Position numbers and translations under genes: made by a program. This document shows, in pieces, positions 46,880 to 55,853 of a stretch of 55,853 bases of DNA. The DNA comes from Thomasclavelia cocleata (GTDB lineage Bacteria > Bacillota_I > Bacilli_A > Erysipelotrichales > Coprobacillaceae), in contig NZ_FOIN01000007.1 of NCBI RefSeq assembly GCF_900102365.1, positions 41,329 through 97,181 on the forward strand, given 5' to 3'. Numbering within the stretch: position 1 is the first letter of the stretch; each line of letters opens with the position of its first letter. The notes beneath the pieces were generated by a model. The model was not told the origin of the DNA and did no database searches. It was given only the letters and a program-made list of their open reading frames with translations.

Positions 46880-46912
46880 TTTGTATTCAATTGTTTTACA
46901 ATGCTTTTGTTT

Positions 46913-46943
46913 AATTTAAAATATTGATATAATATTTTAAATT
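46913..46943 (+). promoter_or_regulatory. Promoter of the RpiR pair, centred in a perfect 13-bp inverted repeat
   Basis: AATTTAAAATATT (46913-46925) and AATATTTTAAATT (46931-46943) are perfect arms around 5 bases. TATAAT (46928-46933) lies in the middle; the -35 near 46905 is weak. A regulator bound here would block the promoter, so autoregulation is likely. Confidence 0.55.
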
Positions 46944-46958
46944 GGAATGAGGTGCATT

Positions 46959-47714
46959 ATGAAATTAGAAGAGTTAATAAATAAAAATTATAGACAATTA
47001 AATGAGAATGATTTATATATATGGAATTATATAAATCATCATAAAAAAGAGTGTGAACATCTTTCTATTGATGAATTAGCGTTACGTTGTAATGTTTCAA
47101 GAAGTACAATTTTACGTTTCTCAAAACGTTTAGGGTTAAAAGGATATGCGGAATTTAAAGTTTTTTTAAGAATTAATAATCAAAGTGATAGTGATAGTTT
47201 GATAGTTAATAATATTTATAATGGTTATATTGAAATGATTCAACAATTTGAAGGATATCGATATCATGATATTGCCAGATGTATTTATGAAGCTAAGAAT
47301 TTGTTTGTTTATGGAACAGGACTTATTCAAGAAAATACAGCCCAATATTTAAAACGATCATTTTCAATGGTTAATAAATTATTTTTAGATATAGATTGTT
47401 TAGCTGATTTTGAGGGATATATTAACTTATTTGAAGCTGATGACGTTTTTATTGCTATATCATATGCAGGTGAAAATAAAAGATTACTTGATTATATTTA
47501 TCGATTAAAAACAAAGGGAATTATTGTTATAGCAATAATTGCAAATAATAATTGTACATTATCACATATATCAGATTATAGCTTACATGTTAGAACGATG
47601 CCGATTATAACAAATATGGGTAGACGTGAATACTTAGTTGGAATATATTTTGTCTTAGTTGATTTTATTTTAGCCAATTATATTGAGTACGTAAATAATA
47701 GAGGTGAAAAATAG
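46959..47714 (+). CDS. MurR/RpiR family regulator, first of a tandem pair
   Basis: The protein has about 251 residues from the ATG at 46959; the upstream ATG at 46947 is within the GAGGTG ribosome binding site region. The helix-turn-helix reads LSIDELALRCNVSRSTILRFSKRLGLKGYAEFK, the RpiR pattern. The SIS domain includes LFVYGTGLIQENTAQYLKR and FIAISYAGENKRLLDYI, where a phosphosugar would bind. It follows the alpha-glucoside PTS operon and most likely controls it. GlvR in Bacillus subtilis is an RpiR protein with the same kind of target. Confidence 0.88.
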   Translation: MKLEELINKNYRQLNENDLYIWNYINHHKKECEHLSIDELALRCNVSRSTILRFSKRLGLKGYAEFKVFLRINNQSDSDSLIVNNIYNGYIEMIQQFEGYRYHDIARCIYEAKNLFVYGTGLIQENTAQYLKRSFSMVNKLFLDIDCLADFEGYINLFEADDVFIAISYAGENKRLLDYIYRLKTKGIIVIAIIANNNCTLSHISDYSLHVRTMPIITNMGRREYLVGIYFVLVDFILANYIEYVNNRGEK

Positions 47715-48472
47715 TGAAGTTAGATAAGTTGGTGGACAAGTATTACCATGAATTAAATGAAAATGATTTATATATTTGGCAATATATTTTGCACCATAAA
47801 AGGGAATGTCAAAAGATGTCAATTAAGGAGCTTGCACATAATTGTAATGTCTCCCATACAAGTATACTTCGTTTTACAAAGAAAATTGGGTTAGAGGGAT
47901 TTAGTGAATTAAAGGTATATCTTAAATGGGATTTGATGGCAAAATCTAATTTTGAGCTTAAAATTATTGATAATACATATCATGAATTTATTGAAACAAT
48001 GAATATGATGAAAGAACGAGATTTTACAAATATAATGGAAATGATAGACCAGGCAGAAAGAATCTTTGTTTATGGAACAGGAGTAGTTCAAAATCATATG
48101 GCACGTGAAATGCGTCGAGAATTTATTTATGCAAATAAGGTTTTTCACCCCGTTGGTAGTGGAACAGAAATAGATACGATTTTAAATAATGTAACAAATA
48201 AAGATATTTTTATAATTATTTCATTATCTGGTGATAATGAAACATCAGTTACGCTAGCTAAAGCGTTAGAAGGATTACATGTAAAAAGAATTGGAATTTC
48301 TAAAAGTGGAAACACATTATTATCGAAATACTGTGATGAGATGATAACTTTTAAATATGAATATTTTTCAACTGGAATGGCAGATATTAGGTATTCAAGT
48401 TCAGGACATTTTTTTATAATTTCAAGTTTTTTATTTTTGAGATATCTTGAATATCTTCAAGTAAAACAGTGA
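47714..48472 (+). CDS. MurR/RpiR family regulator, second of a tandem pair
   Basis: The protein has 252 residues and starts at GTG (47714), with GAGGTG seven bases upstream. It overlaps the TAG of the first regulator by one base. It is a clear paralogue: NENDLYIWQYILHHKRECQKMSIKELAHNCNVSHTSILRFTKKIGLEGFSELK against NENDLYIWNYINHHKKECEHLSIDELALRCNV next door. SIS part: IFVYGTGVVQNHMAREMRREF and IFIIISLSGDNETSVTLAK. The two might form heterodimers or answer different sugars. Confidence 0.88.
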   Translation: MKLDKLVDKYYHELNENDLYIWQYILHHKRECQKMSIKELAHNCNVSHTSILRFTKKIGLEGFSELKVYLKWDLMAKSNFELKIIDNTYHEFIETMNMMKERDFTNIMEMIDQAERIFVYGTGVVQNHMAREMRREFIYANKVFHPVGSGTEIDTILNNVTNKDIFIIISLSGDNETSVTLAKALEGLHVKRIGISKSGNTLLSKYCDEMITFKYEYFSTGMADIRYSSSGHFFIISSFLFLRYLEYLQVKQ

Positions 48473-48494
48473 GGATTTATTAAATGGTTTAATA

Positions 48495-48522
48495 AAAAAT
48501 GAGCAGATTTGCTCATTTTTAT
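48495..48522. terminator. Bidirectional terminator between the RpiR pair and the SPFH gene
   Basis: AAAAATGAGC (48495-48504) pairs with GCTCATTTTT (48511-48520) around 6 bases. It has A and T tracts on both sides and so serves both converging units. Confidence 0.88.
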
Positions 48523-48525
48523 TAA

Positions 48526-49437
48526 CTACTTATTCTTTTTATCTGTCACAAATTCTTTTAGTGATGTAGCAAGACCAGCTAATCCTTGAATCTCGCTTGG
48601 AATAATAATTTTTGTTGCTTCACCTTTTGATAACTCTTCTAGAGCTTTAAATCCTTGTAAGGTTAAATAGGCACTATCAGGATTTGCTTGATTAATATAA
48701 TTAATACCTTTAGCTTGTGCTTCATATACTAATCTTAATGCTTCAGCTTCACCTTCGGCTTTAGCGATAGCTGCCTCTTTTTCGGCAGTTGCACGTAAAA
48801 TCATAGATTCTTTATCACCTTCAGCATTTAAAATGGCAGCTGTCTTTTTACCTTCAGCTTGTAAGATTGCTTCACGTCTTTCACGTTCAGCACGCATTTG
48901 TTTTTCCATAGCTTCTTGAATATCACGAGGTGGAATAATATTTTTGACTTCAACACGATGAACTTTAATTCCCCAAGGATCAGTGGCTTCATCAAGAATA
49001 CTACGCATTCTTGAATTAATAATATCTCTTGAAGTAAGTGTTTCATCTAATTCAAGATCACCGATAATATTTCTTAATGTTGTTGCTGTTAAGTTTTCGA
49101 TTGCATTGATTGGACGATCCACTCCATAAGTAAATAAGCGAGGATCAGTTATTTGATAATAAACAACAGTATCAATCTGCATTGTGACATTATCTTTAGT
49201 AATTACAGGCTGTGGTGCAAAATCAACAACTTGTTCTTTTAAAGAAACCTTATTAGCAACATGATCAAAAATTGGAAGCAGGATGTGCAATCCGACATTA
49301 CATGTGCGATTATAAGCACCGATTCGTTCAACTACATAAGCTTTTGATTGTGGAACAATTCTAATTGTTGAAGCAATAAAGAATATTGCAATTAATGCAA
49401 GAAAAGTCCATAAAATAATAGTAATTATAGTATCCAT
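48526..49437 (-). CDS. SPFH/stomatin-family membrane protein (paraslipin, QmcA-like)
   Basis: The protein has 303 residues. One membrane segment (about 4-24) is followed by the band-7 domain with RIVPQSKAYVVERIGAYNRTCNVGLHILLP, KEQVVDFAPQPVITKDNVTMQIDTVVYYQITDP and LRNIIGDLELDETLTSRDIINSRMRSILDEATDPWGIKVHRVEVKNI. An Ala/Glu/Arg-rich coiled coil (about 185-250) and a C-terminal ITLPSE-like stretch (IIIPSEIQGL) follow. It forms large membrane scaffold rings. The NfeD gene lies just upstream, the usual partnership. The precise role is not known for this copy. Confidence 0.92.
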   Translation of the reverse strand: MDTIITIILWTFLALIAIFFIASTIRIVPQSKAYVVERIGAYNRTCNVGLHILLPIFDHVANKVSLKEQVVDFAPQPVITKDNVTMQIDTVVYYQITDPRLFTYGVDRPINAIENLTATTLRNIIGDLELDETLTSRDIINSRMRSILDEATDPWGIKVHRVEVKNIIPPRDIQEAMEKQMRAERERREAILQAEGKKTAAILNAEGDKESMILRATAEKEAAIAKAEGEAEALRLVYEAQAKGINYINQANPDSAYLTLQGFKALEELSKGEATKIIIPSEIQGLAGLATSLKEFVTDKKNK

Positions 49438-49450
49438 TGTTTTACCCTCT

Positions 49451-49876
49451 TTATCTTTCTATTTTTTTAACAACTAAATGAGCGCCTTCAACTGCAAGTA
49501 TTTCGCAATATTCACCTTCATTAATAGTTGTATTATCAATGCTTGAAGCTAACCATAAAGTTGACATTACTTTTACTTCACCTTTATTATCAGCAGTAAT
49601 TGTTTTAGTAATTAAACCGTGTTTTCCAATTACACGATCGTAATTAGTTCTTTCGATATTTCCACGCATATATTTTTTAGCTAACGGTCTAACTATTATA
49701 GCACAAACTATTGTAATAATAATAAATAGTGCAATCTGGATAGTTTGGCTTATTCCTAGTAAACATGTAATTAAAGCAATAATAGCACCAGTAGCAAACC
49801 AAATACTGACTAGATCAATTGTAACTACTTCAATAATTATTGCAATAATTATGATTCCTAACCATATTGGTATCAT
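49451..49876 (-). CDS. NfeD family membrane protein
   Basis: The protein has 141 residues: three or so membrane segments (about 4-20, 24-42, 46-66) followed by an OB-fold domain (about 85-140, RVIGKHGLITKTITADNKGEVKVMSTLWLASSID...INEGEYCEILAVEGAHLVVKK). This is the short NfeD form that accompanies SPFH proteins. It is 13 bases upstream of the SPFH gene on the minus strand, in one operon. GGAGGGG precedes the ATG. Confidence 0.92.
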   Translation of the reverse strand: MIPIWLGIIIIAIIIEVVTIDLVSIWFATGAIIALITCLLGISQTIQIALFIIITIVCAIIVRPLAKKYMRGNIERTNYDRVIGKHGLITKTITADNKGEVKVMSTLWLASSIDNTTINEGEYCEILAVEGAHLVVKKIER

Positions 49877-49890
49877 TTTTATCCCCTCCT

Positions 49891-50256
49891 TTAAAGATTG
49901 ACTAATAAAATTTGATGTATGACATCAAATTTAGCATCATATTTAAAACATTTATTATTACTTAAATCTAATTTATATTCTTGTGAAAGTTCACTAATAA
50001 AATTTTTATTTGAAATTCGACCATAACTTTTTCCTATTGAAATACGGTGCAACTGATCTTCAGAATAAATTTCTTCATTTATCTCTTGTTTACCAACTGG
50101 TTTGATTCCTAGAATATTATTCTTACGATCTAAGCCTAATAGAACAAAATTAACCTCTTCAAAGTGTCGACATGCTGCTTTATTCAGGGTTAAATTGGTA
50201 CTGTATATAGTAACTGTTTTTTTAGCAATATCATTAGTTGACCACTCAAATTCCAT
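49891..50256 (-). CDS. Hypothetical protein, about 121 residues
   Basis: The start at 50256 is chosen because AAAGGATGAT is spaced for it; a longer reading to 50307 lacks a good site. The protein is soluble (MEFEWSTNDIAKKTVTIYSTNLTLNKAACRHFEEVNFVLLGLDRKNNILGIKPV...). It has no known motif and is not recognised. It is the first gene of the SPFH/NfeD unit, 14 bases upstream of nfeD. Shared transcription hints at an envelope link, nothing more. Confidence 0.7.
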   Translation of the reverse strand: MEFEWSTNDIAKKTVTIYSTNLTLNKAACRHFEEVNFVLLGLDRKNNILGIKPVGKQEINEEIYSEDQLHRISIGKSYGRISNKNFISELSQEYKLDLSNNKCFKYDAKFDVIHQILLVNL

Positions 50257-50591
50257 ATTTATCATCCTTTCCATTTCTATTATATTATAAATATTATTTT
50301 TATTCAATAAAATTATTTACGTTTGTTAAGAAGGATGGAATTTATAAAAGATAATTAGATACAGAATAAATAAATTAATTATTGTCTGTTTTAGAACTAT
50401 AATTATAAAAATTATAACAAAATGTATAAATAAAATGAAAAAATAAATAGTATAATATTTATATCGAGGTGTTGGAAGTTTTTTTGAGGGAATTATTTAA
50501 AATGTTTTGTTAGAAATGATATGTTTATTTGCATAATATATGCACATAGTAGTTAGAAAAAATGATATAAAATCAGGAAGGTGTTGAACAG
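50257..50591. other. 335-bp gap before the giant glycosidase gene
   Basis: No gene is supported. TGCATA (50530-50535) and TATGCA (50539-50544) form a palindrome. A TATAAA at 50566-50571 is a possible -10 without a good -35. A TATAAT also occurs at 50451-50456. AGGAAGGTG near 50576 is the ribosome binding site for the next gene. Confidence 0.45.
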
Positions 50592-53500
50592 ATGAAAATA
50601 CGAAAAATATTTAGTACAGTTTTATCATGTTCCCTGATAGTTAGTGGTTTTGCATCTGGTGTAAATAGTGTTAAAGCGACTAATGATAGTGTTGTTACTC
50701 AAGTAGGGGATAAGGCAGTATCAATTGGGAACGATTATATTTCTAGAGAATTTTCTATTAATAATGAAACAATTCTAACAAGCTCAATTTTAAATAAACG
50801 AATCAATAAAAATTTGGAACCTCTAAATGGCTCAGAAGATTTTGTTATTAACACAATAATTTCAGGCTCAACTGAAAATGATGATGACATAATAACAAAT
50901 GACCCTGAATGGATATATACATCGCCATTATCAACAGAGGGTTGGCAAGCAACATTAAGTAATGGTAGTGCCACTTTTCCAGCAGCTCAAATAGCATATT
51001 TATTTGATGATGATCTTAATACATATGTGGATTACTATCAAATAAGCGGACATCCTTTTACGTTGGATATTGATTTTGGTAAAATGCAAACTATTGCAGG
51101 AATGTCTGTAAATAAACGTCCAGGGTATACTGATTCAAATTATGGTATAAATGGTACTATGGGTGGATATGAAGTTTGGACAAGTTCTAATGGTTTGGAT
51201 TATACTAAATTAACTGAAGGTGAATTTACAAGAGAAGATTATAATCTTCATAAAGTTGGAGATTTATACAATGTTGGGGATATGGTTTATGTAAATTTTG
51301 ATACTGCAGTTGAAACTCAATATGTAAGAGTTGTTCAAACTAGTGTTGCAGTTGGTACTGCTCAGGAATTTACTAGTGCAGAAATTGATTTTTATGATCA
51401 AGAAATTATAAAAACACAAAAGGTTGTTGAACCAACAGAAGTGTTAGATCGTAGTGATTGGACAATGACGATCAAGAATGCAAATGGAACTACTTTCAGT
51501 GAAGGTGAAACAGCAAAATTGATTGATGGTAACTTAAATACTCATCCTGATCAATATACTGTAAGTGGTAATCCTTTTGAAGTTGATATTGATTTAGGGT
51601 CAATGCAAACTATTCGTTCTTTATCAATTGATAAACGTCCTGGCTTTACAGATGCAAATTATGGTACAAATGGTACTATGGGTGAATTTGAATTGTATGT
51701 TAGTGCGGATGGTGAAAAATGGAATTTAGCAGGAGCTGGTAACTTTACAAAAGAAGCTTATAATTTACATGATGAAAATGGATTACATAATGTCGGGGAT
51801 CGAGTATTTGTAAATTTTTACAGTCCACAAACTACAAGATATGTAAAGATTGTTCAAAAAACATGTGCGTTTGGTTCAGTTCAAGAGTTTACTAGTGCAG
51901 AGTTAAATCTTTATAGTGATCAATATAAAGGACCAAATTATAGTGTTAAAGTTACTCCAATATCAAAAGGAGCTATTTTATCTAGTCAGTTACAATATAA
52001 AAATACATCTGTTGAAAATATTGAAGATGGCAAGAAATTAACTATTTCATATGAGCCATATGAAATTGAAGATGTTATTTATGATATTGATCAAGTTGTA
52101 GTACTAACTGCTGGTGATCACTACATGCGTTCATTTTTAGAGATTAGCGTAAGTGATAAAGATAAAGCACAAATTGATTATATTGATACTGATAGATTTG
52201 TATTACCAGAAGATGCCCAAGGGATTTGGGCACATCCAGATGATAGTCAAATATCATCAATGTGGATTGGTCAACATGAGTTAATGTTGGGGCAGCCTAT
52301 ATATGTAAATGGCTTATTTATGGGATCTGAATTTCCTGCAACTGATACAATTATCAAAGACAATACAACACAAATTCGTTATTATTCAGGTAAAACGTTT
52401 ACACGTCTACAACAAGATAATCAGCTTACAACAGATGGTAAGTTTGTTACTTGGCAAAATGTTATTGGAGCTGCACAAGGGACAGATACTTCAGTAGTTC
52501 AAACTGATTTCTTTGAATATATTGAGGATATTGCAACACCAACTGATTTTAGAAAGCAGTATAATTCATGGTATGATAATATGATGAATATTACTGATGA
52601 AAGTATTGCTGATTCTTTCTATGGTGCAGAAAAAGGTTTGACACAAAATGGTATGGAACCGCTTGATTCTTATGTAGTTGATGATGGTTGGAATAATTAC
52701 TATGATGGAAAATATACAACAACACCAGGAAGTTCTCAAGGTACTACACCAAATCAAACGGGATTCTGGGAATTTAATGCTAAATTTCCAAATGAGTTAT
52801 ATACATCATCTTCTTTAACTGATAAATTGCAATCGACATTTGGGTTATGGGTAGGACCACAAGGTGGATATAATTATTTTGGAACATTTGCTCAATATTT
52901 AGAATCAAAAGGAACTGCTTTTGTACAACCAAATTCTGCTTTAGGAAAAGTTATTTGTACTGGTTCTCGAAAATATTTAAAGAATTTTGAAAAAATGGCA
53001 ATTAATTATCAAGATCAATTTGATATTGATTATTGGAAATGGGATGGTTTTGCTTCAAGACCATGTAATGATGCAAGTCATGATCATATGACAGGTGGAG
53101 ATCAAAATATGTACTTTACTTCTGATATGTGGGAAGCATGGACAGATTTATTTGATAATGTTCGTGAAGCCCGTGCCGAAGAAGGAAAAGGGTTATTTAT
53201 TAATGCTACATGTTATATCAATTTAAGTCCGTGGTTATTACAATGGGTTAATACGATTTGGGTACAAGATTCTGGTGATACTGGTCAATTAGGTACTGGT
53301 GAAAGACATCAACAAAAGATTTATTATCGTGATCAAGTTTACTATCAATTATATAAACAAAATCAGATTCAATTCCCATTAAAGAATATTTATAATCATG
53401 ATCCAATCTATGGTGTATCTGATGGAAGTAGTGCAACTACTGAAGTATTTAGAGAATTTTTATTCGCTAATGCGGTTCGTGGTACAGCCTTCTGGGAATT

Positions 53501-55853
53501 GTACTATTCCCCATCTATTATGGATGATGCTAAATGGAAAGTGACTGCTGATGCTTTATCTTGGGCTGAAGAAAATCATGAAGTATTGAAGAATGCTAAA
53601 TTATTTGGGAATCAGCCAAGAAATGGTGTATATGGATATTCAAGCTGGAATGGAAATGAAGGAATTGTTTCGTTTACAAATCCAACTGATGAAGAACAGA
53701 CTTATTCTTTACAAATTACTGATGTTGTTGGCGCTAAGTCAACTTTAAAGGATGTTACAGGAGTACAGGTATATCCTTATGCTGAAGGAAATATTGAAAA
53801 TACTCTTTCTTATGGTGATACAATTACTGTTACTTTGAAGCCACATCAAACAATTATTCAACAATATGGACATGTTGATAATGAGAAACCTGGAATTGTT
53901 TTGGCTAAAGCAACTGGAAATAATGAAATTACATTAAAATTTAGTGAAAGAATTCAGGGTGGTACTTATATTGTTGCAGGTGAAGAGGTAACTGCTGAAT
54001 TAAAAGAAGATTTTAGAACAGTAGTATTGCATACAACTAGTTTATTAGCTGATATTACTAAAGTTTCTGTATCTGGGGTTAGAGATTTTAATAATAATGA
54101 ATTATCACAAGATGTTAATGTTGCATACTATAAAAATGGTGTTGTAGCAAGTGTATTTAGTGAAAATGATTTAAAAGATGCTAGTGGAATTTCTGCTTCT
54201 TATAATGCTAATCAAGATACTATTTGGTTAAGTGGTATAGATCAGGCATATACCGTTGATACTAAAAATCAGTTAAAAGGAATTGAAGATTTTAGTGTTA
54301 ATTTTGGTGTAGAAACAAAAGCTGCAAATATTAATTTAGTTAAATTTGGTAATGATGTTTCATTATCAATTGATAATGATGGTTATGTAGTATTTAAAGT
54401 AAAAGATCTTACTTTAAGTTCTAAAGAAGAAATTACAACAGTTGTTGAAAAAGCTCATGGAACATTTGGGACAGATGAATATGTTCCTACTTCTACTACT
54501 GTTTTAACAGTAGGTAAAGTTAATGATGGAAAAGAGCATTCAATCAATGCTGTTCGTGAAGCAAATGGAATGTTAAAACTTTATATTGATGGAAGATTAT
54601 CAAGTTCATTATATGATGAAGATCATGTAAATGAAAATATTGAGGGTGGAGAAATTATTATTGCTGATAATAATTTCACTGGAAAATTAGCGCAAGTAAT
54701 AGTTCAAAGTAATGCAGTTGCCTATGATGAAGTAAAGAGTTTTGATGTGGATGTTAATGCTGTAATTACACCATCTCATGATGGATGGACTGCAACAGCT
54801 TGTTCACAAGAAGCGCCAGCAGCTAGTGGGGATTCAGATGCTATGGCCGCTATTGATGGAAACAAAAATACACATTGGCATACTAATTATCGTGGTCAAG
54901 ATACATGTACTGATCCACATTGGATTGCAGTTGATTTTAACGGTGAACAAACATTTGATAAATTCTTGTATACTGGACGTGGTTCAGGAAGTAATGGATC
55001 AATTAAAGATTATAAATTAGAAATTAAAAATGCTGATGGAACATATACAGTAATTAAAGAAGGTACATTCTCAAGTGAACGTGCTGACAATATTATTGAA
55101 TTAGGGCAAACTTATACAGCTTATGGTATTCGTTTAACTGCTGTATCTACTCATAATGGTCAAAACTATGCAGCAGCAGTTGAGATTGATGTTGCACATG
55201 ATGATGTTGTGGCAACAGAAGAAGAAATTACTCAGGTTAAGAATACAATTATCGAAGATGCAAAAGAAATTGATTTAGCAAATTATTCAAAGGCTACTGC
55301 AGATCCTTTAGCTAATCTTTTAGCAAAAGTAGCAGTTATGAATTCAGCTTCAGAAAATGCCTTAGAATTATTGAGAATTGAATACAATTCATTAAAAGAA
55401 GCTTTAATTAATGTTGCTGATCTTAATAGTATAATTGCTGAAGCTGATAAAGTTGATGAAAGTATGTATACTGTTGAATCTTATCAAGTATTTGAAACAG
55501 CTCTCGCAAATGCAAAAACTGTAGTTGTAAATGCAACAACTGTACAAGAAGTTACTGAAGCATTAGAAGTTTTAATAAATGCAAAAGATGCATTAGTAGC
55601 GGTTGAAACACCAAATGTTGATAAAACAGCATTATCTATTGCGATTAATATGGCTGAAGCAGTAACTCAAGAACAGTTAAATAAAGTAGTACCAGCAGTA
55701 GTAACTGAATTCAATGCAGCATTAGAAGAAGCAAGAGTAATCTTAGCTAATGATAATGCAACTCAAGAAGAAGTAGATGCATCATTTGCTCGCTTATCAG
55801 TAGCGATGCATATGTTAGAATTCTTAAAAGGTGACAAGGCTGAATTACAAGAC
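50592..55853 (+). CDS. Giant secreted glycoside hydrolase with tandem N-terminal modules, CBM32 and FIVAR repeats (3' end outside window)
   Basis: The frame is open for 1754 codons from the ATG at 50592 to the window end. A signal peptide covers about 1-30. Two tandem discoidin-like modules begin near W107 and W290 and repeat KRPG(Y/F)TD(S/A)NYG-NGTMG. The central part looks like a clan GH-D (GH36-like) barrel: YVVDDGW (694-700), GLWVGPQGGYN and FDIDYWKWDGF, where D818 would be the nucleophile. A beta-sandwich, a LamG-like domain (about 1210-1390) and a CBM32/F5-8C domain (about 1392-1533, DAMAAIDGNKNTHWHTNY) follow, then FIVAR-type helical repeats to the edge. It probably removes alpha-linked galactose or GalNAc from host or plant glycans. 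Family and substrate are inferred from motifs only. A wall anchor may follow. Confidence 0.82.
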   Translation, partial: MKIRKIFSTVLSCSLIVSGFASGVNSVKATNDSVVTQVGDKAVSIGNDYISREFSINNETILTSSILNKRINKNLEPLNGSEDFVINTIISGSTENDDDIITNDPEWIYTSPLSTEGWQATLSNGSATFPAAQIAYLFDDDLNTYVDYYQISGHPFTLDIDFGKMQTIAGMSVNKRPGYTDSNYGINGTMGGYEVWTSSNGLDYTKLTEGEFTREDYNLHKVGDLYNVGDMVYVNFDTAVETQYVRVVQTSVAVGTAQEFTSAEIDFYDQEIIKTQKVVEPTEVLDRSDWTMTIKNANGTTFSEGETAKLIDGNLNTHPDQYTVSGNPFEVDIDLGSMQTIRSLSIDKRPGFTDANYGTNGTMGEFELYVSADGEKWNLAGAGNFTKEAYNLHDENGLHNVGDRVFVNFYSPQTTRYVKIVQKTCAFGSVQEFTSAELNLYSDQYKGPNYSVKVTPISKGAILSSQLQYKNTSVENIEDGKKLTISYEPYEIEDVIYDIDQVVVLTAGDHYMRSFLEISVSDKDKAQIDYIDTDRFVLPEDAQGIWAHPDDSQISSMWIGQHELMLGQPIYVNGLFMGSEFPATDTIIKDNTTQIRYYSGKTFTRLQQDNQLTTDGKFVTWQNVIGAAQGTDTSVVQTDFFEYIEDIATPTDFRKQYNSWYDNMMNITDESIADSFYGAEKGLTQNGMEPLDSYVVDDGWNNYYDGKYTTTPGSSQGTTPNQTGFWEFNAKFPNELYTSSSLTDKLQSTFGLWVGPQGGYNYFGTFAQYLESKGTAFVQPNSALGKVICTGSRKYLKNFEKMAINYQDQFDIDYWKWDGFASRPCNDASHDHMTGGDQNMYFTSDMWEAWTDLFDNVREARAEEGKGLFINATCYINLSPWLLQWVNTIWVQDSGDTGQLGTGERHQQKIYYRDQVYYQLYKQNQIQFPLKNIYNHDPIYGVSDGSSATTEVFREFLFANAVRGTAFWELYYSPSIMDDAKWKVTADALSWAEENHEVLKNAKLFGNQPRNGVYGYSSWNGNEGIVSFTNPTDEEQTYSLQITDVVGAKSTLKDVTGVQVYPYAEGNIENTLSYGDTITVTLKPHQTIIQQYGHVDNEKPGIVLAKATGNNEITLKFSERIQGGTYIVAGEEVTAELKEDFRTVVLHTTSLLADITKVSVSGVRDFNNNELSQDVNVAYYKNGVVASVFSENDLKDASGISASYNANQDTIWLSGIDQAYTVDTKNQLKGIEDFSVNFGVETKAANINLVKFGNDVSLSIDNDGYVVFKVKDLTLSSKEEITTVVEKAHGTFGTDEYVPTSTTVLTVGKVNDGKEHSINAVREANGMLKLYIDGRLSSSLYDEDHVNENIEGGEIIIADNNFTGKLAQVIVQSNAVAYDEVKSFDVDVNAVITPSHDGWTATACSQEAPAASGDSDAMAAIDGNKNTHWHTNYRGQDTCTDPHWIAVDFNGEQTFDKFLYTGRGSGSNGSIKDYKLEIKNADGTYTVIKEGTFSSERADNIIELGQTYTAYGIRLTAVSTHNGQNYAAAVEIDVAHDDVVATEEEITQVKNTIIEDAKEIDLANYSKATADPLANLLAKVAVMNSASENALELLRIEYNSLKEALINVADLNSIIAEADKVDESMYTVESYQVFETALANAKTVVVNATTVQEVTEALEVLINAKDALVAVETPNVDKTALSIAINMAEAVTQEQLNKVVPAVVTEFNAALEEARVILANDNATQEEVDASFARLSVAMHMLEFLKGDKAELQD

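Noticed and set aside
50460-50515. Small open frame (GTG/TTG start, about 13 codons) before the giant glycosidase
   Set aside because: The start is non-ATG and there is no terminator or conservation evidence; it is expected by chance in DNA of this composition.

Overview
The window is AT-rich (roughly 30% G+C by eye) Firmicutes DNA. Genes are compact with strong GGAGG-type ribosome binding sites, and many are followed by hairpin-plus-T terminators. Several features suggest a strict anaerobe of the Erysipelotrichia type, in the Thomasclavelia/Coprobacillus range: cell-wall sorting tails, a phosphotransferase (PTS) sugar system, a two-subunit Fe-S fumarase, an oxygen-sensitive class III ribonucleotide reductase and a bacterial V-type ATPase. 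The lineage is inferred from gene content; no rRNA gene is present.

Layout. 1-6.1 kb: the tail of a wall-anchored FIVAR-repeat protein, a membrane-tethered Ig-like protein, and a 1205-residue SpaA-like adhesin. 6.2-17 kb: housekeeping operons (small unknown proteins, DegV, M19 dipeptidase; RpiR regulator with two-subunit fumarase; VanY carboxypeptidase; B12-type radical SAM enzyme; nrdD-nrdG). 17.1-18 kb: a scar with a promoter/operator, a broken IS4-type transposase and a hicB antitoxin gene with an in-frame stop. 18-30.1 kb: aminopeptidase P (minus strand) and a ten-gene V-ATPase operon with two adjacent subunit I genes, one truncated. 30.2-38.5 kb: an orphan BrxF-like P-loop protein, a lipoprotein, a secreted beta-propeller/FG-GAP protein with an ABC exporter, a ROK kinase, aroD and an unknown gene. 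38.5-40.9 kb: a decayed integrated element flanked by a 28-bp direct repeat (two mismatches) matching the 3' end of asnB. It holds integrase and RhuM remnants and an intact RelBE-type toxin-antitoxin pair. 40.9-48.5 kb: asnB, then an alpha-glucoside PTS operon (EIIBC, small membrane protein, GH4 phospho-alpha-glucosidase, EIIA) and two tandem RpiR regulators. 48.5-50.3 kb: SPFH and NfeD membrane proteins and an unknown gene on the minus strand. 50.6 kb to the end: the start of a giant secreted glycoside hydrolase that runs off the window.

How it fits together. The surface proteins and the giant glycosidase point to life on host or dietary glycans. Phosphorylated alpha-glucosides are imported and cleaved by the PTS/GH4 operon, probably under its RpiR regulators. 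The V-ATPase would couple ATP to an ion gradient. NrdD/NrdG supplies deoxynucleotides without oxygen. The three accessory spots (hicB scar, asnB-linked island, orphan BrxF-like gene) are the most transfer-related parts. The least explained intact units are the propeller/ABC operon, the truncated second subunit I and the BrxF-like gene.
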